Source: Trichopria drosophilae (Eukaryota > Arthropoda > Insecta > Hymenoptera > Diapriidae). Taken from it: 64,000 bases of DNA. The number at the start of each line of letters is the position of its first letter. Position 1 is the stretch's first letter. The stretch covers positions 14,960,001 through 15,024,000 of the forward strand of contig CM059586.1 in NCBI GenBank assembly GCA_030407085.1. The letters are read 5' to 3'. This document shows positions 46,391 to 57,699 of the stretch, piece after piece. The translations under genes were made by a program, and so were the position numbers. The notes beneath the pieces were generated by a model. The model was not told where the DNA came from, did no database searches, and worked only from the letters and a program-made list of their open reading frames with translations.

Positions 46391-47800
46391 TGGAAGAACA
46401 ATACGATACACAGTAATATTTACTGCAATATATACTAGTTTCTATAAATTGTTTCTAGTAATTGTTATCATTTTATTAGCAGTAAACTGCACTAGCTAAA
46501 AGACGGCGGATACTTCCTACGCGTTTTTGGAAGAGTTGAATGTGGTAATAATAACTATTAATATTTCCAGAAATAAGTACATTTTGCTTTCAAAAATTGC
46601 AGAGTGAGTACACTTAATGTTTTTCTATAAATCTGTAATAGTAGACCTGGTAGAAATCTGTCCAGTTTTTTGTTACACTGCCCAGTTTCCCTATATCTTT
46701 AAGATGGGAAAAATGTAAACTGGATAGAAACTAACCAAAAACTGGTTAATTTTCTACTCCGGAGGTCTCATAACATAACCTGAATAATGGAATTCTTATA
46801 TACGATTTCTTGTTGTAATAATACTCTACTGTCCTTTTTTCTCTGTAATTCCATGTATTTTTACTTACAAGTCTAACTATCTAAGGATAGTATTGCTAGA
46901 CAGTTGCACGAAAAAAAATGCATGGTTCTTCTCAAAATATCCAACGCTCTATTCAAGCTCCGTTTGCGATAATCATAAATCCGAAAGTTTGTGTTAAACA
47001 CAAACTAATCCATGAGAACTACAAATATTCGGATCTTAACTATCTCAAATATTTGAAAATATGGAAAGATAATATTTGAAAGATGGCGCGCGTATTTCTG
47101 AAAACTGCCCAAACTGTTTGGGTGGTTTAGGTTCATCAGAAATTGGACTGTATACTTACCAAACATACATTATTAGGAAATCCATATAAAACTTTACGTT
47201 AAGAGCAAAACAGCTTCAGATGATCCCAAACTGGTGGGATTAGAAAAGATACTCTACTGACGTGAAGAACACAACCAATTTTTTTCCGCGTTTCGACATG
47301 TCATTACATTTTGCTTGAGTCAGAAGGTTAGGCAATGTTAGGTTAGGATAGGTTAAGTTTTATATATGTATATACATAGTTCATAATAAATATAGATTTC
47401 GTATAATTTTCTTGTGTAGATTTTTTTAAAAACATTTTTGTCCGAATTTTTCCAAATAATATATATCATTTTGATGTTTTAGTCTACAATATTGGTTCAA
47501 ATGATATTTTGGATTAAATTTTGTTATAATAGATCATATATTATTTTGTTAAAGTGTAATTGAAAAATTTACCTCAAAGGAATGAAATATTTAATTATTT
47601 CGAGTCACTTATAGTCTATTAAAATAAACGTCTAATTATAATGCAACAAATTCCACATTTGACAGACACGTAGACTCTAAGGTACGCCTAACCCCAGAAG
47701 GCCCAACTTTATTAAAAAATGTGGATGACTTACGTTGTTTCCAAATACTAATATAATACATTGCTTTACTGAAAATCATGTTAAGAATGTAAACTTTTGA
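46391..47800. other. AT-rich spacer
   Basis: A short zone of CCAGTTT/AAACTGG words (46660-46750) may be another word array. GTTAGGTTAGGATAGGTTA near 47338 is a TTAGG-like tract too short to be telomeric. Otherwise empty. Confidence 0.4.
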
Positions 47801-47804
47801 ATTA

Positions 47805-47960
47805 ATCGTCCGCCATATTATATCCGCCATCTTTAATATTTTGATACTGCCAGTGAATTCAAAATTAGTGACCGCCAAAACCAGCGAGTAACAGTTGATT
47901 AGATTTTTATAAGATACTTCCGCCATATTGGATTCGTCATGTTAAATATCTACCATTGTA
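47805..47960 (-). repeat. ATGGCGG-type repeat, degenerate unit
   Basis: GTCCGCCATATTATATCCGC, GTGACCGCCAAAACCAGCGA and TTCCGCCATATTGGATTCG lie within 140 bp. Confidence 0.5.
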
Positions 47961-48109
47961 TTCGTTATCAGAGACTGCAGCCCATTTCAAAACGAGACAT
48001 AAACTAATTGAACACAAATTTCCGCGTTTCATTGGAGAATCTTATGATAAAGAAAAAACGTCTACACACATCTTTTTTTACGGGTCATAAACTCGTTACC
48101 ATAACGTTA

Positions 48110-48330
48110 CAGCCATTTTTGTAAACAAAAAATGGCTAATGTATGAAGATTTAAAAAAAACCTGCAATTTACACCAGGAAGATGCAATGCAGAATAAACG
48201 ACGTAGTAAAAAGTCGCAGTCGGAAGGTTTTAGCATAAAAATGACATGGGTCGCTTTTCAAAATCTCAAAATGGCGTCCAAATAGATGATTTTGTGTACT
48301 GTTTCTGTAATAGCCGACCTAACGAAATTA
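48110..48330 (+). repeat. ATGGCGG-type repeat with AATTTACACC leader
   Basis: CAATTTACACCAGGAAGATG, TCTCAAAATGGCGTCCAAA and TACTGTTTCTGTAATAGCC align in order with 63405-63580, which carries the same leader and downstream sequence. Confidence 0.6.
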
Positions 48331-48579
48331 TATACATACACACTTACCCATATATATTTATATGTTTGGTATTGTTAACTCCTTAATTGCGTTCGACTAA
48401 GATCTTCACTTCAAACTTTTTGTAATGAAGTCAATAATTTGGAAAATTTAGAAACCTGTCATATGTTTCGTAAATTACGAGGTATTTGCCGTCAATATAA
48501 ACAAAGGAAGGACTAAGGCATAAGAATGCTTAACTGCATCTAAATTTCAATCAACGCAATGAATTATTTAACATTATTA

Positions 48580-48999
48580 CACAGAAAAAAATAATTAGTA
48601 GATTCTACTTAGAACTTATTTAAAATTTACCGAAAAACTTGAGTAATCATTGTCAATAAAAATAATTAAAAGAACAATCCTAATTTTCTGCAGTTTATCT
48701 GGAATTTATCTTTTAAATGTTTGATTAGTACTAATGATGTATTAAAATCCAATCCATGTAAACAAATTCAGATAATTTTTATATTTAATATAACCGTTGT
48801 CAATTTTTTTGTGAGTGCTGTTATAGAATATCTATACCAGTTTTTCGTTAATCTGTGATTAAACATCATTTAAAAACGTATTACTTAAGGGTTAGAATAC
48901 TACTTATTTATATTCTTTAATAGATTTTGCTTTTAAATGAGACTCGGTAAATCTTACTTAACAAAGTTCGGCAAATTCTACGTATGATTTTTTTCCGTG
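48580..48999. mobile_element. MITE-like element, TA-flanked, ~55 bp TIRs
   Basis: A 420 bp element beginning CACAGAAAAAAATAATTAG and ending with the inverted match of CACGGAAAAAAATCATACG, with TA on both sides. Similarity continues inwards about 55 bp through a GTAGA(T/A)TT word to a shared ATTTACCGA. The interior is AT-rich and non-coding. Confidence 0.75.
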
Positions 49000-49479
49000 T
49001 ATATGTGCACAAAATGCATTTTAGCTATTGACAAGAATAGGCAAAAGAAAACTCCATCTAACGTATACGAGTAAAGCTACGTCAAAGATGCCGTTCGCTT
49101 ATTGCCGTATGCGTTCTCCAGCAGTGTCATGTCATCATTGCATTAGTTCGCATTTTTACATCAGACATCAGTTCTGGATTAAAAACTATTGAAGATAAAA
49201 ATAAGTAAAATAAATAGCAATAGTATATTGCGTATAAGACGTGGGTAATGCAACCATAATTTTGTTCATAGAGTTAAAAATTTCCATCAGTAATTACCCG
49301 AGTGAATTTCATGTAAAATGATTTGATGACCAAATTATCAATTTCTTTATAACTGACAATGCATTTCAAATTGCTTCTAAGCATTTGTATAAACATATTA
49401 CATTCTATTTAACAAATACATAATTACTTCATCACAGAATTCAACCCCTGCTTTAAAGTTAGCAACTGGCGGAATGCTG

Positions 49480-50065
49480 AACATTATTCGTACGTAATTA
49501 AAACCACATACATTCATCTTTAATTCCAAAATCTTGTTTAATCTGGACCTTAATGGAGCCTACTCTTTCGAAATTGGCATCAGCAGAGTCCATTACGGAG
49601 CGACTGCTTTGAACGTGCAAAATCAATACTTCGTTTTCGCTTGAAAAATAGCCCGCTAATTCGGATTTGCATAAACAATCGATTGAACGTTCGAGATCGA
49701 TGATGGTCGATTGGAGACCAAAGTGAAACAAGGCCAGCGACAGTCGGACATAGTGCTAGTTGTATCGGTGCGCTCGGGCCTAATGGACACTTAATGAGTG
49801 AATCGGTTTCAGTGCGTTCGAGTTCTTGCTTTTAGGGGAGAACACATGGTCTGTTCCAAGTGCCGACATTGGTTCTGGTTCGTGGGTGTTGAACTTTCAC
49901 TGCAACACGCAAGGACCTGGGAAGGCGATTGGTGCTCGTGGGGCCCCACCCAGAATCCATTAGCGCCTGAAACCAAGAAACGTATTAATTTGCGTACCTC
50001 TCCACCGGATCATTGAATAAGAAGTCACTCTTACGCGAATGTTTCGGTAATCCGACCCATCCTTC
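49480..50065. other. GC-richer island with octamer/Sox-like composite, candidate enhancer
   Basis: It has an exact octamer ATTTGCAT at 49675-49682 followed by AAACAATCGAT. Near its right end (49925-49993) is a block shared with 52182-52248. Frames of 72-77 residues at either end are not supported. Confidence 0.4.
49925..49993 (+). repeat. ~70 bp block shared with 52182-52248
   Basis: GATTGGTGCTCG, GCCCCACCCAGAATCCATTA, GAAACC and ATTAATTT align in order with the copy 2.26 kb downstream at roughly 75-80 percent. Confidence 0.7.
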
Positions 50066-50339
50066 CGATCGTGTCCGAAAGAGTATTATTTTTCTTCCGA
50101 TCTGTATCCGTTGCCGGACAATCTTTTAGGATGTCTTCATTACTTTTCGGAGTATGTTTTAATGAATATTTTTCTTTTTTGCCAGGTGAAGATCCTCGAC
50201 GTTAGTTTCTAAAATCACATAAACCATTGGTACATATTCCTTTCTCTATTTTATGATGCCTCAATTTTGATGAATGCCTGAACAGTCTGAAACAGACTTG
50301 TATTAAGTCTTCAACGTCCATAATGTAAATAGTTTCATA

Positions 50340-50720
50340 CACTGTAACCAAAAAAAGGTTTGGTTCAGGCAAACAAATTTTAGTTAAAATAATTACGGAG
50401 ACTAAATAATTACTTACCTCAATAGTACACATTGTTGAAATAACAAAACGAATAGTAATTTTACCTAAATGATTTAGTTAAATTGACTATTATACGATCA
50501 CTTTAACTAAATGTAAAGTTAAATTTACTAAATCAAATATACTATAATTAAAATCTCTAGTTTACTAAATAAATAGTGAAAGTTACAAAATTAAAGGTTA
50601 GGTTTACTAAATGAAACATCAAAATTACAAAAAGGATAATTAAATTTACACAATTGAACAAGTCCAATTTATTACACACATTTAATTGTAACTAAATTTA
50701 ACGATTCAGGTACAAAATTT
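50340..50720. repeat. Array of TTTAGTTAAAT/ATTTACTAAAT palindromic words with a MITE-like left end
   Basis: It starts at a CACTGTAACC terminus after TA and continues as interspersed TTTAGTTAAA, TTTACTAAAT and their complements, spaced 20-35 bp. The expected right terminus was not found, so the element may be truncated or extend further. Confidence 0.5.
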
Positions 50721-51359
50721 AGACGGTTTTACATGTTTTTTACTCATTTACGCTCATATGCTTCTCTATTATGTCGTTCAATCAACTTACAAATACGCAT
50801 CTCATATAATTGTTACACATATGCATATACATCTAACGCTGATTTAATATAATCGCTCGCATAATGTCACTGAGATAGGAAATGCTGATATACTAACTTA
50901 ACAAGTCTTCCAACGCTTGCGAATTTGAAGCACCTCACAGCGTCCATCTATCAGCAGTTCAGCGAAAGAGTACCCGCGAAAATTTAAACATACTAGCACC
51001 ATATATACACCAGAAGAAATAAAAATAATAGAAGTTAACATTTTTCCGGCTTACTAACAAATTAGTAGAAGTAGGTTGGTTTTTTTCGTACTCTTAATTT
51101 GTATATGCAAATTGCATATCGTTGTATGAAAAAAGAAAAATCGCACGATCAAAATTCACAAAAAAAATAAAATTCTTTCGGTAGTGGAAATGTCATTTAC
51201 TTAAATATTATGAAGGCATAGGAAGATTTGATCTACTAACTCGAAACTAGTAAACATACAATTTTCTAATTTGTCCTGCTAGACGGTTAGTTCAATTAAA
51301 TTCTAAAATTTATTCTACTCAAATCTTTACAAAAATATTAAAAATTAACAACATATTTG

Positions 51360-51578
51360 CACAGAGAAAACAAGATGTTCAGAACAGGATAATGAACATC
51401 CTGACATTAGCCGTTAATATAATCATATTTATCACCACTATCTAAGATATTAGTGTTAGGGATACTCCTTTTAAATTATAAACTTATTTTAAACATGGAA
51501 TGGTCATATTTTTTAAGATAGTTGTAGTTGTCCCTATTCTAAACATGTAGATGGTTAGCATCTATTTTTCGCCGCGTG
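51360..51578. mobile_element. Possible short MITE-like element
   Basis: The left end CACAGAGAAAACAAGATGTT and the inverted right end CACGCGGCGAAAAATAGATG share the family terminus. A further block, GATGTTCAGAACAGGA against CATGTTTAGAATAGGG, pairs after a small offset. No clear target duplication is visible. Confidence 0.35.
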
Positions 51579-51589
51579 GTTGAAGTAAA

Positions 51590-52140
51590 CTATGAATTAT
51601 TGGGTAAATCCTGGTGATGTATAGCTTATTTTACTATTTTTATTTACCTCAATATTGGTATTGTTTTTACCTGAATACTGGTTTAATCTAACCATGTGAG
51701 GTAAATCTTAAAATTTGCGTCTAACTTATTTACTAATCAGTAATATCATGAATTGGATATAGTTGAATTTTTCAGAAAGATGTTTTTCAGAAATGTTTAA
51801 TAATTTGGAAAAATGCTCACTTTTCTAAAAGTTTCGAAATGACAAATTCTGTCAGCGCCATTATTTTTAGAATTGAAAAATACCTTACACAAAAGGACTA
51901 TTATCTGCATATACAATTACTTTTTCAATGCTATAACATTTTATGCATTTAAACAATGCATTTTGCGTAAGATAACCTTTTATTCCAAACAAAGATCGCC
52001 ATTATCACAAAAAGCAACCATAGAATTATTTCTTCATTATCTCAAAGCAATTTTAGCATGTGTGATTGTATTAATTGGCCATTATTAAACAACATTTAGA
52101 ATTTTGGAATAGAATATAATTACTGTATTAATATACATGT
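51590..52140. other. AT-rich spacer
   Basis: No supported features; small ACCTCA/TGAGGT word repeats near 51640-51700. Confidence 0.4.
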
Positions 52141-52520
52141 CGTAAAAGGAACAAAAGTAGATCATGGTGAATCCTGAAGATGATTGGTTCTCGCACAGCC
52201 CCACCTAGAATCCATTAGCAGACGAAACGAACAAACGTCATTAATTTTAAAACCAATCTGAGGGGAAGCTCGATATCCACCGCCATTTGTACGCTGTTCG
52301 ACCGCCGCGCATTTGACGAGGTCCTCAAGTAAAAAAGAACCGTTCCCTAATAAGCGTCCTTAATTACCTGATTCTTCAACACGCATCTCTACCCGAGGAA
52401 CACGCAATTCTAAAGAAGGTCGACCTCGTGGATGGAAAATAGAATTAGACTAGCCAATCATGCGTTTTCGGGGTCGAACCGCCACTTTCTCTCTTACGAC
52501 TGTCCAGTATGTTTCGTGAG
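52140..52520. other. GC-richer island, candidate conserved non-coding element
   Basis: It begins with the duplicated 70 bp block and continues through CACCGCCATTTGTACGCTG and CTACCCGAGGAACACGCAA. There is no open frame. Confidence 0.35.
52182..52248 (+). repeat. ~70 bp block shared with 49925-49993
   Basis: GATTGGTTCTCG, GCCCCACCTAGAATCCATTA, GAAACG and ATTAATTT occur in the same order and orientation as the upstream copy. Confidence 0.7.
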
Positions 52521-54300
52521 CATTGGGTGGATTACGTATGATGAATTGTCTAGATGCTGAATATCATGGCCAGCCTTTATTGAGGTAATTTAATCAGAGT
52601 AATTAACAAGAAAAGCTTTAGAAATATAAACACGCATCTAGTATTAGCCAGACATTAAGTCGATGAAGATTGTTTCGAAGTAATCTTTTATTGTTCTTGC
52701 TACGACGTCACTATGACGGCAGAAAATCTATTGTTTAAAATAAATTGTTGTAAAATGAGTGTATTATCTCCAATACTGTTTTTTTTATTTTCTTATCACA
52801 GAAGTAAAGAAAATGTCACGCAATATCGTCATCTGTACCCATGGAGGGAAGCTACAGACGAATGACCAAAAAAATTGGATCTCTTTATTTATGCTTAATA
52901 GCTATGACAGGAATGAGCTGAATGACATTCAGCTAAGCATGAGTGGGAGTTCAATGTTTCGCGTTTAACTATAATAATTTATTTTTTGTGCCCTGTACAA
53001 AAATGTACTCCAGTACAAATTTATCAAGACCCTATGATCAGGAGCGTTAGGCTGTGGTCGAGCCCTGATCACTGCTTTAATAAATTTCTGATCGGGTATT
53101 TTGTAAATCAGATTACTTGGGTTTTATTCAAAATAAACGATATTCAAAAACAGGATTACTTTTAGCAATAAACATACATCCTTTATATAGAATTTCTTAG
53201 AAATATAGCGATAGGCTGATTCTACTGAGGACATCGAGTTTTTTGCAAATAGCCGTCAAGCAGAACTGCCGCTGTTGACGTAAATAATATACAGAATATC
53301 ACTTAATGTCAGCTAAGGAAGACTCACTGCCGCACAGGCTCTAATCTCCATCAGCAGCCTTTAGAGCAAACGCCGTCGGTAATTCCTGGGTTGATACTCG
53401 GCTGTCGTTAAGAAACTACTCTCGGAGTAACGCTTTAGACACTTACGTAAACCATGAATTGTGAAGATTATTACCCCCGAGCGATGTATTAGCTACAAAT
53501 TACTTTTTTACAGACGAAGATGATCGCTTCGGAAATTAATTCAAACTTCCTTTTCCTCTTGTCTCGCATCGTCGGTGTACTAACGACATGACAATTACGT
53601 TGTCAGCAAAAAACTGAATGGAAACGATTGTCATGAGCTTTCATTTTTCAAACGTGCAAACGTTACGGTTTAATATAAATATGACATGTTAATAATTATA
53701 AACGCTAGATATATATGATATAAGATACTTACAGCATGTACTTTCCATACCATGAAAAATCGAATCAATGAGGCTGTAACAGGATACAGATCTGCACGAA
53801 AAGTAAATTGTGGATACTCATGAGCACTTCATGATATCTCTAGCTGAAAAAAAATCTGATAAATTCGACAATCGCTTGAAGCAGACCTGAAAGTAACTTT
53901 TTAGGTAGGTAAATCCTTTTGAATGGTGGAGATTCTTTTTAAATGTAGTTAATGGTACCAGTCCGCACCGATATCTCCATTTTCATTCCCAATGATTCAT
54001 TAATTGTGGACATTGATCATATTATTTTCAAGTAGAAAATTCAATAGTTTTAAATCCAAATGTATTGAGTTCGTTAATATGATCTAACACTTCAATCAGT
54101 GGTCTTCAAATTATTTCCAAATGGTGGAGACGTTTCAACAGCATTGTTAATCCAATTCTTCAATTCTGCTATTGTCATACCTTCAATGTAGACAAACTTT
54201 CATACAAAATACGAAATCACATTTACTCCATAGCAATTTTGTCTTGCTGTATTGAAAACATATTCCAAACGACTAGACACGTTATCTTGACATGGTTCTG
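52521..54300. other. Spacer without recognised gene
   Basis: Slightly GC-richer at 53230-53600. A 69-residue frame at 52759 is not supported. Nothing else is recognised. Confidence 0.4.
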
Positions 54301-54469
54301 GTTAAGAGTTTCTTGGCAGTTTGAGATGGGCACGAGAAGCCGACCTACTGGGCGGTCGTATGAAGGAGTAGATTCGCGAAGTTAGACAGCTGTCAAAGTC
54401 TGCGAAGGAAGATTTAATGCCTATATGTGAAATGCGCAAAGAGGTATCGAAGAGCTTTACGATGGAAGA

Positions 54470-54670
54470 GTCAGGGGAGTAGACCGAAGGGTTTTGGATG
54501 CGCAATTGGGGGAAGTAGGAAGGTAAAGGACAGAGAAGCGACGAGATAGAAAAAGAGAAGACATAAAAAAATAAAAATAAGAAGAAAAATACCAAGCGAG
54601 ATAGAAGAGAGGAAAGGATGAGAGAGAAACATATTGCAGATGAGAGAGGAAAGGAGAAGATACAGAGAGC
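54470..54670 (+). repeat. Purine-rich tract
   Basis: AGGAAAGGATGAGAGAGAAA-type sequence, so the minus strand is pyrimidine-rich like the tracts at 2.8 and 33.7 kb. The minus-strand frames are compositional. Confidence 0.65.
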
Positions 54671-55499
54671 TCTGTGATAAATACCTTGCCATTTCTCTTT
54701 GTGCTCCCCGGCGAGAGCACAAACACAGGGTGATGCTCCCCGTTTCGAACCCAGTCAGAGTAGCTACCTAAAGTTTCACTCTTTCACCGTTTCTTAACCT
54801 CACTCTTACTCCTTTTTTCTAAATGGTGTCTCTTTGTTAGTTACTTACTCTTTTTTTAAAATCCCATTTCAACATTCTCTTACGACTTCTAACATTGTTC
54901 ACTCGCATTACTGTTTCTATATTTTGATTGCTCATATTTCTTCTAGTGTTAATTCCTCCATCTTTTGCAATTACTTTGCTACAGAATTTTTGTTTTATTT
55001 ATAGAATTTCTTTTACGTATCGCACATATTATTTGAGTATCAATGGCCGAAAAAATAAGTGACCATATTATATATGGGTGTGTGAATCACTGGCAGCTTA
55101 AGTAAAAAAGGTGCGATCAAGTTAGATCTCAGTTCAGACAATGTTTACTTAGATAATACCTGTTCAAATAAAGATCTTACTGGACCACTTATATCTAATA
55201 TGATTTCTGACATGCTCTGTCAAGATCTAACTTTATAAAAGGAAAGGTCTTTCTATAGATATGACCTTAACTTCAATCTATTTTGACCCTACTAGTTACA
55301 TCTATAATTTGAATATTTTCTTGTCGCACCAACGACTTCTCGAGTAGACATTTTGTTACATTTAAAACCCTAGTTGGAGCCCTTTATAAAATTGGGCCTC
55401 TGATCAGAATTCTAACTGTAACGTTAAAATTTCTACGAAGGTTTTGAAAATAACCCAAATTGAATCTTACTTGTTTGTACATTAACACCAGGTTCAATA

Positions 55500-55680
55500 A
55501 CACAAATATGCTGTATATGAATATCCTAACCACCGCCATTTTGGATCAAAATTATTCTCCCTACATCCCATCAGATTTCATAATGGGTTAGTTCAGAAAG
55601 CTACATGAAATTCAAACTCCTCACTCTCTTACAAATTGTAAGCATTGAGAGCCTGTCTGATTAGTATGTAACACAGTATG
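55500..55680 (-). repeat. ATGGCGG-type repeat, degenerate
   Basis: CACCGCCATTTTGGATC and CATCAGATTTCATAATGGGTT match decayed reverse-strand landmarks. Borders are uncertain. Confidence 0.4.
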
Positions 55681-56167
55681 TAATCTGTGGCAATAAAGAC
55701 GTATTTTTAGAATTACAATTATATTTTTTCGTTGACTGTTCCTACTGCTGTCACTGTTATATATGTGACGTATTTTTCATTCTGCATTAGAACTTATTTT
55801 ACCGGTGGTTTCTCGGTAAGAGACCAGTGAAAAAGTTCTCAGTCTATTTGGAATTAATCGTGATCGATGGATACCTTGAAACGACAGTGGTCATTCAAAA
55901 GATGACCGTGTTATTTGTGTGACGGATGTGTGACGGAAGGTTTTCGAGTTTTCACGTCAAATTCATTGGGCATATAATTAATTTTTTGTGTCGCATTCTG
56001 CAGAAATCCAAGTACCACCTTAATCAATTTTGAAAATAAAAAATGAAGGAGAATTAAACTTGTTTTGAATTTTCTTATTGAGATTGAACTTAAAACCTTA
56101 GCAAGAAATTTACGGTTCTCCAGTTATACGGTTTTGAGTATAATTTATATATTATGGAGACTTCGGC

Positions 56168-56300
56168 AAAATAATAATAATAATAATAATAATCGACTTT
56201 ATTGCTTATATCAGGAATACACTATATACATGGGAGAGTTCACTTACTTACTAAATATATATAAGCAAAAGGCGAGACACAGCACCACTAAGCTGTTTTA
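56168..56300 (-). mobile_element. 3' tail of a non-LTR retrotransposon with (AAT)n end
   Basis: On the minus strand the sequence reads AAGCAATAAAGTCGATTATT and on into a (TTA)n run (56168-56193 on the plus strand). A polyadenylation-like AATAAA just before a trinucleotide tail is typical of 3' ends of insect Jockey/I/R1-type retrotransposons. Only the untranslated tail is recognisable, and its 5' limit is unknown. Confidence 0.45.
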
Positions 56301-56399
56301 CAGTCTGACCCTTAAATAATCGTTTTCTTTTTATATGATTAATATTTCATTTAAAGAATTACGTTAGCGCTTCTTCTCTTCCAAATATTTGGCACGATT

Positions 56400-57190
56400 T
56401 ATGCTCTCTAAATGTTTTAACCCGTCAGCGCCCGAATTTATTAGCAAAGTGACATTTTTGTCATCCTTTGCATTTAGGAGTTTTTTGCGAATCCAGTATG
56501 GCGGATAAACTATTTTTGAAGTGATTTGATTCCATTGAAACTTGTCACGTGGGTACAAAATGCAGAACGAATTTTCGTCTCTTTTATGAAACTACTTATC
56601 TATGGTCGAAAAACAATTTATTTATTTAGTACCGAAATCTACAAAGTTTCCAGTGAATTTTATCGAATTACTCCTCCGTAATTACCCAACAAGCTATGTA
56701 GTTTTCAACACTATAGTTCTGTAATATAGAATTTTAAATGTAAAGTTACGCTTTGATTTGATCCTTGATATTTTACATCAAATAGTAACCAAAAGTAACT
56801 AACCGAAACAAAATTATAGAACAAAACAACAAAGAAAAATAATAAATACAAATTCAAAAATAGGATTAAAGTTCTGTGACCTGGTGGTTGGTCTCAGTAA
56901 CTACAAATAATTAGGCTAATTACAGACCCTCTGAAACGTATTTTCGAGAACATAGATCCTCCATTTTGAAATAGCGAACCCAGAAATCTCTGAGAAACAA
57001 GTTTCGTGTGAATTCGATTAATTTGATAAAATTGCACTCCATATTGGATCCTCGAATTTTGAAAAATTGGTTCGCCATATAGGATTAGCCATTTTAAATG
57101 TTGAAAAAACTTACTTACTTCAGATTCCTAATCAGCAACCTCGGAAACTCTTAAGTAGTCATTTCCATTTGCTTAGATTCGTTTAATTTT
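56400..57190. repeat. ATGGCGG-type repeats in both orientations
   Basis: AATCCAGTATGGCGGATAAAC (56492-56512 region) is forward. From 56,950, CCTCCATTTTGAAATAGCG, CCATATTGGATCCTCG, CGCCATATAGGATTAGCC and AATCAGCAACCTCGGAAAC are reverse. All are degenerate. Confidence 0.55.
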
Positions 57191-57404
57191 CGATTTTTTA
57201 TTTTTTGTGCCTAAATCTTGCCATAAACATTAGTTTTTTTTTATTATTATAATAGAAAAATTGTTAATTATTTATTGCTTTATAAATTATTTTCAGAAAA
57301 TAGAATAAATTTGTAGGTGTTGGGTGTTTGGAAATAAAAAATATTTTAATTTTTGTCAAATTAAGGAAGGTGTGAAGTAAAAAGTGGTTCGATCAAAACC
57401 GATT

Positions 57405-57694
57405 TATAATAGAAACTTTAACTATGAATAACAGTAAATATAAAGATTTACTAGTAGACATAGTGTGAAATGAGGACTATACTAGATTACAGTTATTTTA
57501 TCTACATTTGTCATATTTATTTAAATCATTCTACATAGTTGATATTTTTAAAAATGAGGACATAGTTGGTGTAACAAAATTATAGTAAAATCGACTATGA
57601 AAGTGGTAAATTTAACTATTTTTCATAATAGTTTTAACTATATTTTGCCGACTATGTGATTTAGTCAATTTAACTATGGATTTTTTTCTCCGTG
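57405..57694. repeat. Array of TTTAACTAT/ATAGT words with a MITE-like right end
   Basis: The words TTTAACTAT, GACTATG and their complements CATAGTT and ATAGTTAAA recur about every 25-30 bp. The right end is TTTTTTTCTCCGTG, identical in type to the 45.4 kb element. The left terminus is missing. Confidence 0.55.
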
Positions 57695-57699
57695 TGCAT

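Noticed and set aside
47325..47360. Telomeric TTAGG repeat
   Set aside because: Only a few imperfect units; interstitial GGTTAGG words are common in insect DNA.
54302..54726. Overlapping 83-97-codon minus-strand frames
   Set aside because: Produced by the purine tract; no domain or consistent frame.
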